From the NCBI GenBank assembly GCA_963803065.1, contig CAWDKW010000004.1, forward strand, positions 310,001 to 374,000: 64,000 nt of DNA. The letters are read 5' to 3'. The position numbers were made by a program, and so were the translations under genes. The first letter of the stretch is position 1. Every line of letters begins with the position of its first letter. The stretch comes from DASXMT01 sp963803065. GTDB lineage: Bacteria; Actinomycetota; Acidimicrobiia; Acidimicrobiales; RAAP-2. Shown here one piece after another: positions 17,183 through 27,493 of the stretch. A model generated the notes under the pieces. The model was not told the origin of the DNA, did no database searches, and saw only the letters and a program-made list of their open reading frames with translations.

Positions 17183-17875
17183 GTGGACGTTCAGGCTCAC
17201 CGGGGTAGCCCCGACCCGAGCTCAGGCATCCTCGAGAACACCGTCGAGGCCTTCCTCCGGTCGGCCCGGTTGGGAGCCGACGGTGTCGAGCTCGACGTGC
17301 GCCTGACCAGGGACGGGGCCCTGGCTGTCCATCACGATCCGGTGGTCCCCGGAGTGGGCCCGGTGGTCGGGGTCGACGTCTGCCAGCTCCCCGCCCACAT
17401 CCCCCTGCTCGATGCAGCACTCGATGCCTGTGCCGGCCTCACCGTGAACATCGAGATCAAGAACCTGCCCAACGAGGACGGGTTCGACCCCGAGGAACGA
17501 GTGGCGGCGGCCGTCGGTGCCATGCTCGTCGAGCTCTCGGCGCCGGACACCATCTTGGTCTCCTCGTTCTGGCCCGGCTCGCTCGACGCGGTCATGGCCT
17601 GCGACTCCGAGATCCGCACCGGCCTGCTCGTCCCTTCCTGGTTCGGAGCAGATCAGGCCCTCGATCTGGCCATCGAGCACGGGTTCGGGGCGCTGCACCC
17701 GGAGGTGTCCCTGCTCACCCACGACCTGGTCAGGTCCGCTCACGACGCCGGGCTCGCCATCGCGGCCTGGACCGTGAACGAGCCCGGCGACCTCATGTCC
17801 GCTCGCCAATGGGGCGTGGACACGGTCATCACCGATGACGTGACCTGGGCGCTCGCCCTGGTGGGCGTTCCGTGA
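17183..17875 (+). CDS. Glycerophosphodiester phosphodiesterase
   Basis: 230 residues of a GDPD TIM barrel: QAHRGS at the start, ENTVEAF, ELDVRLTRDGALAVHHDP, NIEIKN, and AAWTVNEPGDL near the C-terminus. It hydrolyses glycerophosphodiesters to glycerol 3-phosphate and an alcohol. No signal peptide, so it is cytoplasmic. GTG start with GGGGAGGA immediately upstream. Monocistronic on present evidence; short repeats follow its stop. Confidence 0.88.
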   Translation: MDVQAHRGSPDPSSGILENTVEAFLRSARLGADGVELDVRLTRDGALAVHHDPVVPGVGPVVGVDVCQLPAHIPLLDAALDACAGLTVNIEIKNLPNEDGFDPEERVAAAVGAMLVELSAPDTILVSSFWPGSLDAVMACDSEIRTGLLVPSWFGADQALDLAIEHGFGALHPEVSLLTHDLVRSAHDAGLAIAAWTVNEPGDLMSARQWGVDTVITDDVTWALALVGVP

Positions 17876-17945
17876 ACCACCCGGGTGGGCGTCACACGAA
17901 CCCGGGTGGGCGTCGCACGAACCGCCCTGGTGGGGGCGCTTGAAC
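17855..17945 (+). repeat. About four degenerate ~21-bp repeats across the GDPD stop codon
   Basis: Units of the form CCGGGTGGGCGTCRCACGAA recur from the last codons of the phosphodiesterase gene into the spacer; the two central copies (17880-17923) are near identical and the outer ones degenerate. The spacer to etfB (17876-18075) otherwise shows no gene. Confidence 0.6.
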
Positions 17946-18075
17946 GCCCGGTCCATTCTGGACACCAGGCGGTGTCGCTCCGACCCGCACCTGTCGGGTC
18001 GAGCTCGCCCGTCCTGACCTGCGACCACGCCGTCAATTGGTCCTGGGCTGCCGTTTTCGTCAACAATGCACGGCC

Positions 18076-18855
18076 ATGAACGTCGTTGTGTGCGTGAAAC
18101 AGATCCCTGACCCGGCGGCGCCGCCGTCACTCGATCCGGGCACGAACAACCTGGCTCGGACGGGAAAGCTCATCCTTGACGACTCCGACGCGTACGGCGT
18201 GGAGATGGGTTTGCAGTTGGCCGACTCGGCTGGTGGTGGCGAGGTGACCCTCGTGTCGATGGCCCCGAACGGCGAGACCTCGGGCCTCCGGACCGGATTG
18301 GCCATGGGCGCGGCCAAGGCCATCCTGGTCAGTGACGAGACCCTGGCCGGCACCGATGCGCTGGGCACGGCGAAGGTCCTGGCTGCTGCGATCAAGCGGG
18401 CGGAGCCCGACCTGATCCTCGCGGCCACCGAGTCGTCGGACGGCTACACGGGAACCACCCCCGTCCAGGTCGCCGAGATCCTCGGGCTGCCCTCGGTGAC
18501 CTTTGCCAAGAAGGTCGAGGTCACCGGGGACTCGGTGAAGGTCGAGCGCCAGACCGAGTCGGGCTACGACGAGGTGGAGTGCCCGATCCCCGCCCTGGTC
18601 ACCGTCACCGCCGGGGTGGTCGAGCCCCGCTACCCCTCGTTCAAGGGGATCATGGCCGCGAAGTCGAAGCCAGTCGAGACGCTGACGGTCGCCGACCTCG
18701 GCGTCGATGCCGGCCAGGTCGGTGCGGCCGGTGCGCGCCAGGAGATCACCGACGTCTCGGCGGCCGACGCGAGGCAAGCCGGTGAGATCGTCGTCGACGA
18801 AGGCGACGGCGCCGACCGGATCGTCCAATTCCTCGAGAAGCTGAAGGTCCTGTAG
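18076..18855 (+). CDS. etfB: Electron transfer flavoprotein beta subunit
   Basis: 259 residues. It begins MNVVVCVKQIPDPAAPP and carries the LAATESSDGYTGTTPVQVAEILGLPSVT region and the ETF-beta signature VERQTESGYDEVECPIPALVTVT. With EtfA it binds FAD and AMP and passes electrons from acyl-CoA dehydrogenases to the respiratory chain. The ATG at 18076 is chosen by homology; an upstream reading from 18037 lacks family similarity. etfA follows after 24 bases. Confidence 0.94.
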   Translation: MNVVVCVKQIPDPAAPPSLDPGTNNLARTGKLILDDSDAYGVEMGLQLADSAGGGEVTLVSMAPNGETSGLRTGLAMGAAKAILVSDETLAGTDALGTAKVLAAAIKRAEPDLILAATESSDGYTGTTPVQVAEILGLPSVTFAKKVEVTGDSVKVERQTESGYDEVECPIPALVTVTAGVVEPRYPSFKGIMAAKSKPVETLTVADLGVDAGQVGAAGARQEITDVSAADARQAGEIVVDEGDGADRIVQFLEKLKVL

Positions 18856-18879
18856 GGATCGGTAGGAGAACACGAATCA

Positions 18880-19851
18880 ATGGCAATCGACAAGATCTGG
18901 GTGTTGGCCGAAGTGGCGGACGGCAAGCCCATTACCGCCAGCCTCGAGCTGATCTCCCACGCCCGGTCCCTGGCCGGCACGGTGGAGGCCGTGGCCTGGG
19001 GCGAGGACACCGCCTCGGTGGCGGGCACGCTCGGCGAATACGGCGCCACCGTCGTCCACGACGTGGGCGATCTGTCCGGCGCCCTGCCCGGTGCTCCGGT
19101 GGCCGCGGCCATCGCCTCCGCCGTCGAGGCCGGCGGGGGGCCCGACGCCATCCTGTTCCCGGCCACCTACGACGGGCGGGACATCGCTGGCCGGCTCTCG
19201 GCCAAGCTCGATCGACCGGTCCTCACCAACGTGGTCGGTCTGACCGCGGACGAAAGCGGGCTCGCCACTCAGCACGCCATCTTCGGCGGCCAGCAGAACG
19301 TGACGGCCCACTTCACCGGCCAGGGCCCCGGGCTCTTCGTCGTCCGGGCCAAGTCCTTCCCGGCTGAGCCGTCCGGCGGCGCCCCCGCCGAGGTGCAGGC
19401 GCTGGCGGCACCGGACACGGGCGCGACCAATGGGGCCCGCATCGTGGCCCGCCATGTCGAGGAGCGGACCGGTCCGAAGCTCGACGAGGCCGACGTCGTC
19501 GTCTCCGGTGGCCGTGGCCTCGGCCAAGCGGACCAGTACGCCATGATCGAGGAGCTGGCCACCCTGTTGAAGGGCGCCCCGGGGGCGAGCCGGGCCATCG
19601 TCGATGCTGGGTGGGTCCCGTACTCCCATCAGGTCGGCCAGACGGGAAAGACGGTGAAGCCCACCGTCTATGTGGCCTGCGGCATCTCCGGTGCCACCCA
19701 ACACCTGGTGGGCATGAAGAACTCGAAGAACATCGTGGCCATCAACAAGGACCAGGACGCTCCCATCTTCACGGTGGCCGACCTGGGCATCGTGGGCGAC
19801 GTCCACAAGGTGGTCCCGAAGCTCATCGAGACCCTGAAGGCCCGGGGCTGA
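18880..19851 (+). CDS. etfA: Electron transfer flavoprotein alpha subunit
   Basis: 323 residues. It has the N-terminal ETF domain and the C-terminal FAD-binding signature with VSGGRGLGQADQY, VGQTGKTVKPTVYVACGISGATQHLVGMK and IVAINKDQDAPIF. It forms the heterodimer with EtfB. A clear hairpin follows the stop. The acyl-CoA dehydrogenase at 59 kb is a plausible electron donor. Confidence 0.95.
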   Translation: MAIDKIWVLAEVADGKPITASLELISHARSLAGTVEAVAWGEDTASVAGTLGEYGATVVHDVGDLSGALPGAPVAAAIASAVEAGGGPDAILFPATYDGRDIAGRLSAKLDRPVLTNVVGLTADESGLATQHAIFGGQQNVTAHFTGQGPGLFVVRAKSFPAEPSGGAPAEVQALAAPDTGATNGARIVARHVEERTGPKLDEADVVVSGGRGLGQADQYAMIEELATLLKGAPGASRAIVDAGWVPYSHQVGQTGKTVKPTVYVACGISGATQHLVGMKNSKNIVAINKDQDAPIFTVADLGIVGDVHKVVPKLIETLKARG

Positions 19852-19853
19852 GC

Positions 19854-19877
19854 GCAGCCTCGGCAGACTGAGGCTGC
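19854..19877 (+). terminator. Hairpin after etfA
   Basis: GCAGCCTC and GAGGCTGC form a perfect 8-bp stem with an 8-base loop, starting 3 bases after the etfA stop. No T-tract follows, as is common in actinobacteria, so termination is inferred from position. Confidence 0.5.
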
Positions 19878-19948
19878 GGGCTCACCTCGGCCTCGGCAGC
19901 CTGCCGGGTCGGCCCGCTCACGCGGCCTCGGGCTGAAGGCCCGGTCGC

Positions 19949-20716
19949 TCAGACCAGCGGCCACGGATAGGCGTGGCGGTTCTGGTCCGGTTCGGGAAAC
20001 ACGCCGGTTCGGACGACGTGGCCGAGCCGGCCGGCCAGCGCCTCGACTTCCTCGTGACCGAGCGTGTGGACCAGGTCGTCGGGCAGGTCACGAGCGACCC
20101 GGTCCATGTCGGCCAGCAACGAGGCGGGGATCGGTTCGTCGGCGTAGTCCCAGATGACGGTGCGCAACTTGGGCTCTGCGTTGAAACAGACGCCGTGGTC
20201 GATGGCCCAGATGTCGCCGCACGTGCCCAACAACACGTGGCCACTCTTGCGGTCGGTGTTGTTGGCGACGAGGTCGAAGGCGCACACGGCCTGCAGGGCG
20301 GCGTGGTGGGCACCGCCCTCGAACAGGGTGAAGTAGTGCTGCTCGAAGTCGGCGTCCACAAAGAGCTGGAACGACCCGACCCCGAACGGCCCGCTGTCCC
20401 GCTCGACCGTGGGTGGCACCAGGCCCCAGCCCAACGCCTCGGACAGCAGGTACGCAGCCACCTCCCGGCGGTAGAGGCCGTCGGGGAAGTCCCACAGGGG
20501 CCGCTCGCCCCGGAAGGGCTTGTAGACGGCGCGCACCTGATGGGCGCCGTCGTCCACGGTGACCAGGAATGTCTGGTTGGAGCTCCAGGGAAGACGGCCC
20601 TCGACCGAGACCCCGCCACCGGACATGAGGTCGGTGGCCTCGACGATGCCGACGGCATCGTCCGGCCGCCAACCGATCAGGCGATCGGAGGTCGGTGGCC
20701 GTTCGTTCTCGGGCAC
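19949..20716 (-). CDS. SCO1664-family protein (PI3/4-kinase-like fold)
   Basis: 255 residues from GTG at 20716, which lies inside the end of the DUF3090 gene (40-base overlap). Motifs include VRAVYKPFRGERPLWDFPDG (nucleotide-binding lysine), VANNTDRKSGHVLL (catalytic-loop-like) and AIDHGVCF (DFG-like). I recall this actinobacterial family as distantly related to phosphatidylinositol 3/4-kinases, with no known substrate. It sits in the conserved order phosphatase - DUF3090 - SCO1664. The frame runs open to 21088, but residues upstream of VPENERPPTS are a shadow of DUF3090. Confidence 0.82.
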   Translation of the reverse strand: MPENERPPTSDRLIGWRPDDAVGIVEATDLMSGGGVSVEGRLPWSSNQTFLVTVDDGAHQVRAVYKPFRGERPLWDFPDGLYRREVAAYLLSEALGWGLVPPTVERDSGPFGVGSFQLFVDADFEQHYFTLFEGGAHHAALQAVCAFDLVANNTDRKSGHVLLGTCGDIWAIDHGVCFNAEPKLRTVIWDYADEPIPASLLADMDRVARDLPDDLVHTLGHEEVEALAGRLGHVVRTGVFPEPDQNRHAYPWPLV

Positions 20717-21174
20717 TCGTGTCCGGAGGGATCGAGGGGGGCTCCGCAGAGGGGGCAGGGGGGACGTCCTAACTCCACCAGCTGGGTGGCGTGGATGGCG
20801 AACGCTCCGGCCTGCTCCCGGGTGACGGCGATACGGGCCAGCGCACCGGTCTCGTTCTCCTCGACCAGCTCTTCGATGACGATGACCACCCGGTCGTCCC
20901 CGTCGTCGTAGGAGACACCGACCGTGCCCACCGCCCAGGCTGGCTCGGTGGGCTCCTCGAGGGCGACGTCCTCGGGCAGGTGGCCGGGCCGTTCCTGGTC
21001 GCGGACGATCCTGCCCAGGTACTCGGCCAGTGCGGCGACCTGTTGCTTCTCGATCTTCAGTGTCAGCGAGACAGCGCCCTGTCGGCACTGCAGCAAGAAG
21101 AGGCGCTGGCCGGGCTCGCCGATGGCCCCTACCGTGAACCGGTCCGGCGACGACAGGTCGTAGCCCTCGCTCAT
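20677..21174 (-). CDS. DUF3090 family protein
   Basis: 165 residues, MSEGYDLSSPDRFTVGAIGE... with the C-terminal zinc-ribbon-like CPLCGAPLDPSGHEC. Members always travel with the SCO1664 and MSMEG_4193 families in actinobacteria; the function is unknown to me. The protein is soluble, beta-rich and acidic in the middle. It lies 25 bases after the phosphatase gene and overlaps the SCO1664 gene, so the three are one operon. Confidence 0.85.
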   Translation of the reverse strand: MSEGYDLSSPDRFTVGAIGEPGQRLFLLQCRQGAVSLTLKIEKQQVAALAEYLGRIVRDQERPGHLPEDVALEEPTEPAWAVGTVGVSYDDGDDRVVIVIEELVEENETGALARIAVTREQAGAFAIHATQLVELGRPPCPLCGAPLDPSGHECPRTNGHRPPIA

Positions 21175-21199
21175 GGGCCTACCCTCATGAGGCCTACCC

Positions 21200-21982
21200 T
21201 CATGAGATGGCCAGTTCGGTCAGCGAGGCGGTCCCGTTGACGCAGAGGACGTAGGGCCCCGACTCGCTGTAGGCAATCGCCGTCACCGAGCAGGGCGAGA
21301 CCACCAGGCGTTGGAAGAGGTCGAGGTGGGTGCCGGCCGCTGCTGCGGCCGCCGCCTTGATCGGGTCGGCGTGGGAGACGGCCACGATGGTCTCCCCGGG
21401 GTGGAGCCCGACCAGCCGGTGCAGCGCCGAGGTCATCCGGACCTGCATCTCGGCGAACGACTCACCTCCGGGGAAGCGGAACCCGCTGGGGTAGCGCTGC
21501 ACCGTGTTCCATTCCGGCTTCTTGGCCAGCACGCTCAGTCGCTGGCCGGTCCAGGACCCGAAGTCGCACTCGAGCAGCCCGCGGTCCGACCGCACCCGGA
21601 GGCCGAGCCGACGGGCGATGGGCTTGGCCGTCTCGAAGGTCCGCTCGAGAGGCGAAGCGTAGACGGCGGACGGCCCCGTGCGGTCGCCCTCGGCCAGCGA
21701 GGCGACCCGCTCGGCCACCGCCTCGGCCTGGGCCAACCCCTCATCGGAGAGGTGGAGGTCGGGAGCCCGGCCGGGCAGGACCGAGCCGGTGGTCGGGGTA
21801 CGCCCGTGTCGTACCAGAAGGACCACGGTGGGCCGGGGTGTGCCGCGTCCTGCTTGGGAGGCCCTGGAACCCGTGCGCCCGCGGGACCCGGTGACCGATC
21901 GGGGGGTCTTGGGCGTGGTCAGCGGCATCGTCGTTCCTGGGGCCGAGAAGGGGCGGGTTCGGATGGTCCGTCGGCTCGGCAC
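21200..21982 (-). CDS. Histidine phosphatase family protein (MSMEG_4193 type)
   Basis: 260 residues. The phosphohistidine motif LLVRHGRTPTT starts near residue 55; the second catalytic part is AVSHADPIKAA. E/R residues in ECDFGSWTGQ fit the phosphoglycerate-mutase superfamily. First gene of the operon with DUF3090 and SCO1664 proteins. GTG 21982 is chosen because TACGGT lies 8 bases upstream; an ATG at 21928 would remove 18 low-complexity residues. Confidence 0.83.
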   Translation of the reverse strand: MPSRRTIRTRPFSAPGTTMPLTTPKTPRSVTGSRGRTGSRASQAGRGTPRPTVVLLVRHGRTPTTGSVLPGRAPDLHLSDEGLAQAEAVAERVASLAEGDRTGPSAVYASPLERTFETAKPIARRLGLRVRSDRGLLECDFGSWTGQRLSVLAKKPEWNTVQRYPSGFRFPGGESFAEMQVRMTSALHRLVGLHPGETIVAVSHADPIKAAAAAAAGTHLDLFQRLVVSPCSVTAIAYSESGPYVLCVNGTASLTELAIS

Positions 21983-21990
21983 GCCCGTTT

Positions 21991-22000
21991 ACCGTACTCT
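21991..22000. promoter_or_regulatory. Overlapping divergent -10 elements (phosphatase operon and UDG)
   Basis: ACCGTACTCT holds TACTCT on the plus strand (21995-22000, 6 bases before the UDG ATG) and TACGGT on the minus strand (21996-21991, 8 bases before the phosphatase GTG). The two share two bases, so both promoters cannot be occupied at once. Same design as at 7406-7412. Confidence 0.5.
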
Positions 22001-22006
22001 GTCGCC

Positions 22007-22693
22007 ATGCCGCCTCAGACGCCCTCTGCGGCGATGGTGCTCGGCGCGTTGGCCGACGAGATCGAGTCGTGTCGGGCGTGCCCGCGTCTTGTGGCGTGGC
22101 GTGAGTCTGTCGCCACCGACAAGCGGGCGTCGTTCGCCGACCAGGACTACTGGGGGCGCCCGGTGGCCGGGTTCGGGGACCCCGATGCCCGGTTGGCCGT
22201 CGTCGGACTGGCGCCGGCCGCGCACGGCGGCAACCGAACGGGCCGGGTGTTCACCGGCGACCGTTCGGCCGATTGGCTGGTGGGCGCCCTGTGGCGGGCC
22301 GGATACGCCAATCAGCCCACCAGCACGGCGATCGACGACGGGCTTGCCTTCACCGGGGCGTGGATGACCGCTGCCGTGCGGTGTGCACCCCCGGCCAACA
22401 AGCCGACTCCGGAAGAACGCGATCGGTGCCTTCCGTTCCTCGTCCGTGAGCTCGCTCTCCTGGAGGACCTGCGAGTCGTCGTGACGCTGGGCGCGTTCGC
22501 CTACCAGGTGGTGGCCGGCATGTTCGGGTTGAAGCGGCGGCCCAAATTCGGGCATCTGACCGAGGCCCTGCTCCCCGACGGACGCACGATTTTGTGCTCC
22601 TACCATCCCAGCCAGCAGAACACGTTCACCGGGGTGCTGACCGAGCCCATGCTCGACGCCGTCTTTGCCCGGGCCCACCAGCTCGGAGCCTGA
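22007..22693 (+). CDS. Family 5 (UDGb-type) uracil-DNA glycosylase
   Basis: 228 residues. Motif 1 is GLAPAAHGGNRTGRVFTGD and motif 2 HPSQQNTFTG, the UDGb pair; the usual acidic water-activating residue is absent from motif 1, as in family 5. Four cysteines (CRAC, the C in VRCAPP, LCSYHP) fit the Fe-S cluster. It removes uracil and other deaminated bases. No Shine-Dalgarno; TACTCT lies 6 bases before the ATG. Confidence 0.88.
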   Translation: MPPQTPSAAMVLGALADEIESCRACPRLVAWRESVATDKRASFADQDYWGRPVAGFGDPDARLAVVGLAPAAHGGNRTGRVFTGDRSADWLVGALWRAGYANQPTSTAIDDGLAFTGAWMTAAVRCAPPANKPTPEERDRCLPFLVRELALLEDLRVVVTLGAFAYQVVAGMFGLKRRPKFGHLTEALLPDGRTILCSYHPSQQNTFTGVLTEPMLDAVFARAHQLGA

Positions 22694-22768
22694 TCCAACC
22701 CGCCCATCTCGTCGGGCGATGGCAGTCATCCAGGACAGAGATGGCTGTTCAGACACAGGTGTCGCAGG

Positions 22769-23920
22769 CTACGGGGGCGAGACCGCCTGCTGGGTGGGCG
22801 TGGGCGCAGGGAGGCGACGGGGCATCGGCACGGCCGTCTCTGGCCACCGTCGCCTGCTGACCTTGGCCAGCTTCCGCATGAGGGCGATGGCGCCGGGGTC
22901 GTCGTCACCGGGCCGGGTCTCGACAGCGCCGTCGGCGATCATCCCATCGAGCAGCTCCTGTCCCTTCTCGGTGCGCACGATGGTCAGGGTCCAGTCATTG
23001 AACTCGCCGATGCCGCCGGTGGAGATGTCGGCGTGTTCGGCGGCGAAGTCGGGGCAGGTGGTGCAGCCCTCACGGGTCCAGGCGTGAGCTTCCTTGAGTG
23101 GGATCTCGTGATAGCCGCCGTCTTTGGTCCAGACCTGGAAGACGCCCTTGATGTTCATCTTGGTGATGTTGGCCCGGTGGATCCCGTACTTCGCCTCGAA
23201 CAGCTGGGGGAAGATGGCGTCGTCGAAGGTCTTCGAGCACATGAGGCCGATGGTCAGCGACAACCGGCGGGCGATCTTCCCGGCCTTGCGCGCCGCCATG
23301 ACCGGGGGCGCCGAAGCCTGGCAGCCCATGCCGATGAGGGCGATTCGCTCCGCCCCGCCTTCGATGGCCTTCGGGTAGGCCAAGGGGTTGGCCGAGTAGG
23401 TGTACCGGGACCCGGCGGCCGCCAGCACTTCGGCGCGGTTGGTGGCCACGGCGGGGACCGCCTTCCAGGTGGATCCGTCGCCCTCGAGGTCCGAGACCAG
23501 GGCAGCGTCGATCACGTCGTGCTCCAAGGCCCAGATCAACAGGGCCGATACCAGACCACCGTCCTGTCCGACCGCCTGGACCTCCGGGTCGGTCGCGCGG
23601 ACCAGGAGGATGTCGGAGGAGACCCCGGCCACCTCCTCCTCGGTCCGCTCCCGTCCGAACATGTGGGTCTCGATCTCGGGCTCCCACAGCCGGAAGCGCG
23701 GGCAGGCCCGGGTGCACATCGTGCAGCCCTTGATCCCGTGGGTGCAGTCCTCGCGGCCGCCGTCGGCGTCGATGTGGAACGGCTTGTACCGCCCGCCGGT
23801 GTCGTCGTAGGACAAAACGTCGTGGGGGCAGGCGACGATGCAGCCCGCACAACCGGTGCATAGGCCCGACGTCACAACTTCGCGGTAGAGCTCAGCCCAT
23901 TGAGGTTTTTCGGGAGGCAT
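22769..23920 (-). CDS. FrhB-like coenzyme F420 hydrogenase/dehydrogenase beta-subunit family protein
   Basis: 383 residues. Two ferredoxin-like cysteine clusters, LCTGCAGCIVACP near residue 20 and CTHGIKGCTMCTRACP near residue 60, precede the FrhB N- and C-terminal domains (QDGGLVSALLIWALE, IALIGMGCQASA). Members bind FAD and Fe-S and often use F420. The true substrate is not evident and no F420 biosynthesis gene is in the window. TATGGT lies 6 bases before the ATG. Convergent with the UDG gene. Confidence 0.82.
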   Translation of the reverse strand: MPPEKPQWAELYREVVTSGLCTGCAGCIVACPHDVLSYDDTGGRYKPFHIDADGGREDCTHGIKGCTMCTRACPRFRLWEPEIETHMFGRERTEEEVAGVSSDILLVRATDPEVQAVGQDGGLVSALLIWALEHDVIDAALVSDLEGDGSTWKAVPAVATNRAEVLAAAGSRYTYSANPLAYPKAIEGGAERIALIGMGCQASAPPVMAARKAGKIARRLSLTIGLMCSKTFDDAIFPQLFEAKYGIHRANITKMNIKGVFQVWTKDGGYHEIPLKEAHAWTREGCTTCPDFAAEHADISTGGIGEFNDWTLTIVRTEKGQELLDGMIADGAVETRPGDDDPGAIALMRKLAKVSRRRWPETAVPMPRRLPAPTPTQQAVSPP

Positions 23921-24005
23921 GGGACCACCATAGCGACGAGGGCTCCCGGCACTGGTAATCGAAAGGGCGAGCAGGGCCTCTGCCTGCCCGGATACCGTCT
24001 GATCC

Positions 24006-24785
24006 GTGCCCGAGCTTCCCGAGGTGGACGCCTACCGTCGCCTGGCCCTGGCCGTCCGCGGCCGGAGGGTGGCGTCGATCGTGGCCCGGGACCAGTGGTT
24101 CCTGAAGGGCGGCGTCACCGCTCCGGTGCTCCGTCGGGCCCTGGTGGGCCATCGAGTGGCCGGGGTCAGGCGGATCGGCAAGATCGTACTGCTGGACATG
24201 GACACCGACGACACCCTCGGGCTCCGTTTCGGCATGACCGGAACCCTGCTCGTCGACGGCAAGGCCGGCGCGGACCGCCTCATCTACTCGTCGCACCGAT
24301 TCCGGCGGGAATGGGACCGGTTCTCGATGCACTTCGACCGGGGCTCGCTCGTCGTCCACGACCCTCGGCGTCTGGGAGGGGTATCGCTCAACCCCGACCT
24401 CTCGGGTCTCGGGCCCGATGCCGTCTCGATATCGGCAGCGCAACTGGGCGCAGCCCTGCGAGGGTCGAGGGCCCCGTTGAAGGCTCGACTCCTCGATCAG
24501 TCCAAGGTGGCCGGGATCGGCAACCTGATCGGTGACGAGGTCCTGTGGCGGGCGGCGCTCTCGCCCCTCCGCCCGGCGGGATCGCTCAGCGCCACCGAGG
24601 TCAGGCGACTGCACCGTAACCTCAACCGGGTCCTGACCGAGCTCCTCGATCGCGGGGGATCGCACCTGGGCGAGCTGATGGACGAACGCCACCGCGACGG
24701 CCGGTGCCCGAAGGACGGGGCCTTGCTGTCACGGGCCACCGTCGGTGGTCGTACCACCTATTGGTGTCCACAGCACCAGCTCTGA
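24006..24785 (+). CDS. Fpg/Nei-family DNA glycosylase
   Basis: 259 residues. It begins with the catalytic PELPEVDAYRR (Pro2 nucleophile once Met is removed), has the KIVLLDM and LGLRFGMTG lysine/beta regions, and the H2TH segment VAGIGNLIGDEVLW. The C-terminal zinc finger is unusual: CPKD ... CPQH instead of CxxC ... CxxC. It removes oxidised bases. GTG start with TACCGT 7 bases upstream and no Shine-Dalgarno. Fpg versus Nei cannot be settled by eye. Confidence 0.87.
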   Translation: MPELPEVDAYRRLALAVRGRRVASIVARDQWFLKGGVTAPVLRRALVGHRVAGVRRIGKIVLLDMDTDDTLGLRFGMTGTLLVDGKAGADRLIYSSHRFRREWDRFSMHFDRGSLVVHDPRRLGGVSLNPDLSGLGPDAVSISAAQLGAALRGSRAPLKARLLDQSKVAGIGNLIGDEVLWRAALSPLRPAGSLSATEVRRLHRNLNRVLTELLDRGGSHLGELMDERHRDGRCPKDGALLSRATVGGRTTYWCPQHQL

Positions 24786-24872
24786 CGGTGCGGCCCGGTT
24801 CGACTGGGTGACCAGTGGGCCCCGCCGGGGGGCAGGCAGCGGATAGAGCCAACCGACGCCGGCAGTCCCGAG

Positions 24873-25337
24873 TCAGCCGTTGATCTCGGCCAGCACCTTG
24901 TCGGCGTGGCCGTCCGCCTTGACGTTGTACCAGGCACGGGAGATCTTGCCCTTGCCGTCGATGAGAAAGGTCGACCGGATGACGCCGATCGACTTCTTCC
25001 CGTAGAGCGTCTTCTCGCCCCACGCCCCGTAGGCCTCGCCGACCGCATGGTTCGCGTCAGTCAGCAGGGAGAACTTCAGACCGTACTTCGAACGGAAGGC
25101 CTGGTGCTTGTCGGCTCCGTCGGCCGAGATGCCCACCACGGGGACCTTGGCCCGGGTGAACTCCCGGAGGTTGTCGTTGAACTGACAGGCCTCCTTGGTA
25201 CAGCCCGGAGTGTCGTCCCGCGGATAGAAGTACACGACCACCGGGTCGCCCTTGAAATCGGCCAACGACACAGTCTTCCCGTCCTGGTCCGGCAGCTTGA
25301 AGGCAGGTGCCTTGTCTCCGACGTCGAGCTTTCCCAT
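24873..25337 (-). CDS. bcp: Peroxiredoxin, Bcp/PrxQ type
   Basis: 154 residues. The active site is FYPRDDTPGCTKEACQFND, with peroxidatic and nearby resolving cysteine (C-X4-C), the PrxQ pattern. It reduces peroxides with thioredoxin. The ATG at 25337 is chosen because AGAAGGGA lies 6 bases upstream; an ATG at 25355 would add 6 residues. It is divergent from the thiC leader and convergent with the glycosylase gene. Confidence 0.92.
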   Translation of the reverse strand: MGKLDVGDKAPAFKLPDQDGKTVSLADFKGDPVVVYFYPRDDTPGCTKEACQFNDNLREFTRAKVPVVGISADGADKHQAFRSKYGLKFSLLTDANHAVGEAYGAWGEKTLYGKKSIGVIRSTFLIDGKGKISRAWYNVKADGHADKVLAEING

Positions 25338-25436
25338 GGGCGTCCCTTCTGACATGACCGGTCCAGCCGGGCCGATCGTCGACAGCAACGGCCCTACCTT
25401 GGCATATTCGTGTCGACCGGTCCGGTTGTGGACTCG

Positions 25437-25488
25437 ACCCGTAGGCCTCTCAGAGGTGACACACCCGTAGGCCCCCGAGACGTGACAG
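25437..25488 (+). repeat. 26-bp tandem direct repeat upstream of the TPP riboswitch
   Basis: Two adjacent 26-base units start with ACCCGTAGGC and end with GTGACAC/GTGACAG, with about 21 of 26 bases identical. They fill the position where the thiC promoter is expected and may be regulator sites or a recent duplication. Confidence 0.65.
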
Positions 25489-25496
25489 AGTGGGAC

Positions 25497-25580
25497 CACG
25501 GGAGCTCGGACGGACCGGGCTGAGAGGGCGCCTTGCTGGCGCCGACCGAACCTGATCCGGGTAATGCCGGCGGAGGGAGA
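25497..25580 (+). promoter_or_regulatory. TPP riboswitch (thi box) of thiC
   Basis: Core thi-box signatures are present in order: GGGCTGAGAGG, the GGCGCC/GGCGCC stem, GAACCTGATCCGGGTAATG and CCGGCGGAGGGAG. The last part carries the ribosome site of thiC (GGAGGGAG), so TPP binding would hide it. This suggests translational control; no terminator is visible before the ATG at 25583. Confidence 0.92.
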
Positions 25581-25582
25581 TC

Positions 25583-27346
<1,764 letters not shown>

Positions 27347-27493
27347 TGCGTCTGGAGGTCGACGTTTAAAAGTCCTGGTCAGGGGCTTTGTCGCTCTGAC
27401 GGGCTCTCGAGCGGGTAGACTGCCAGTGCCATCGGACTACTGGTTCGGTGGCGGGGTCTTCCTCATTCTGTCCTCCGCTGGTGCGGACTATCC

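Noticed and set aside
18037..18075. Upstream 13-codon extension of etfB
   Set aside because: EtfB proteins begin at MNVVVCVKQIPD; the extension has no similarity.
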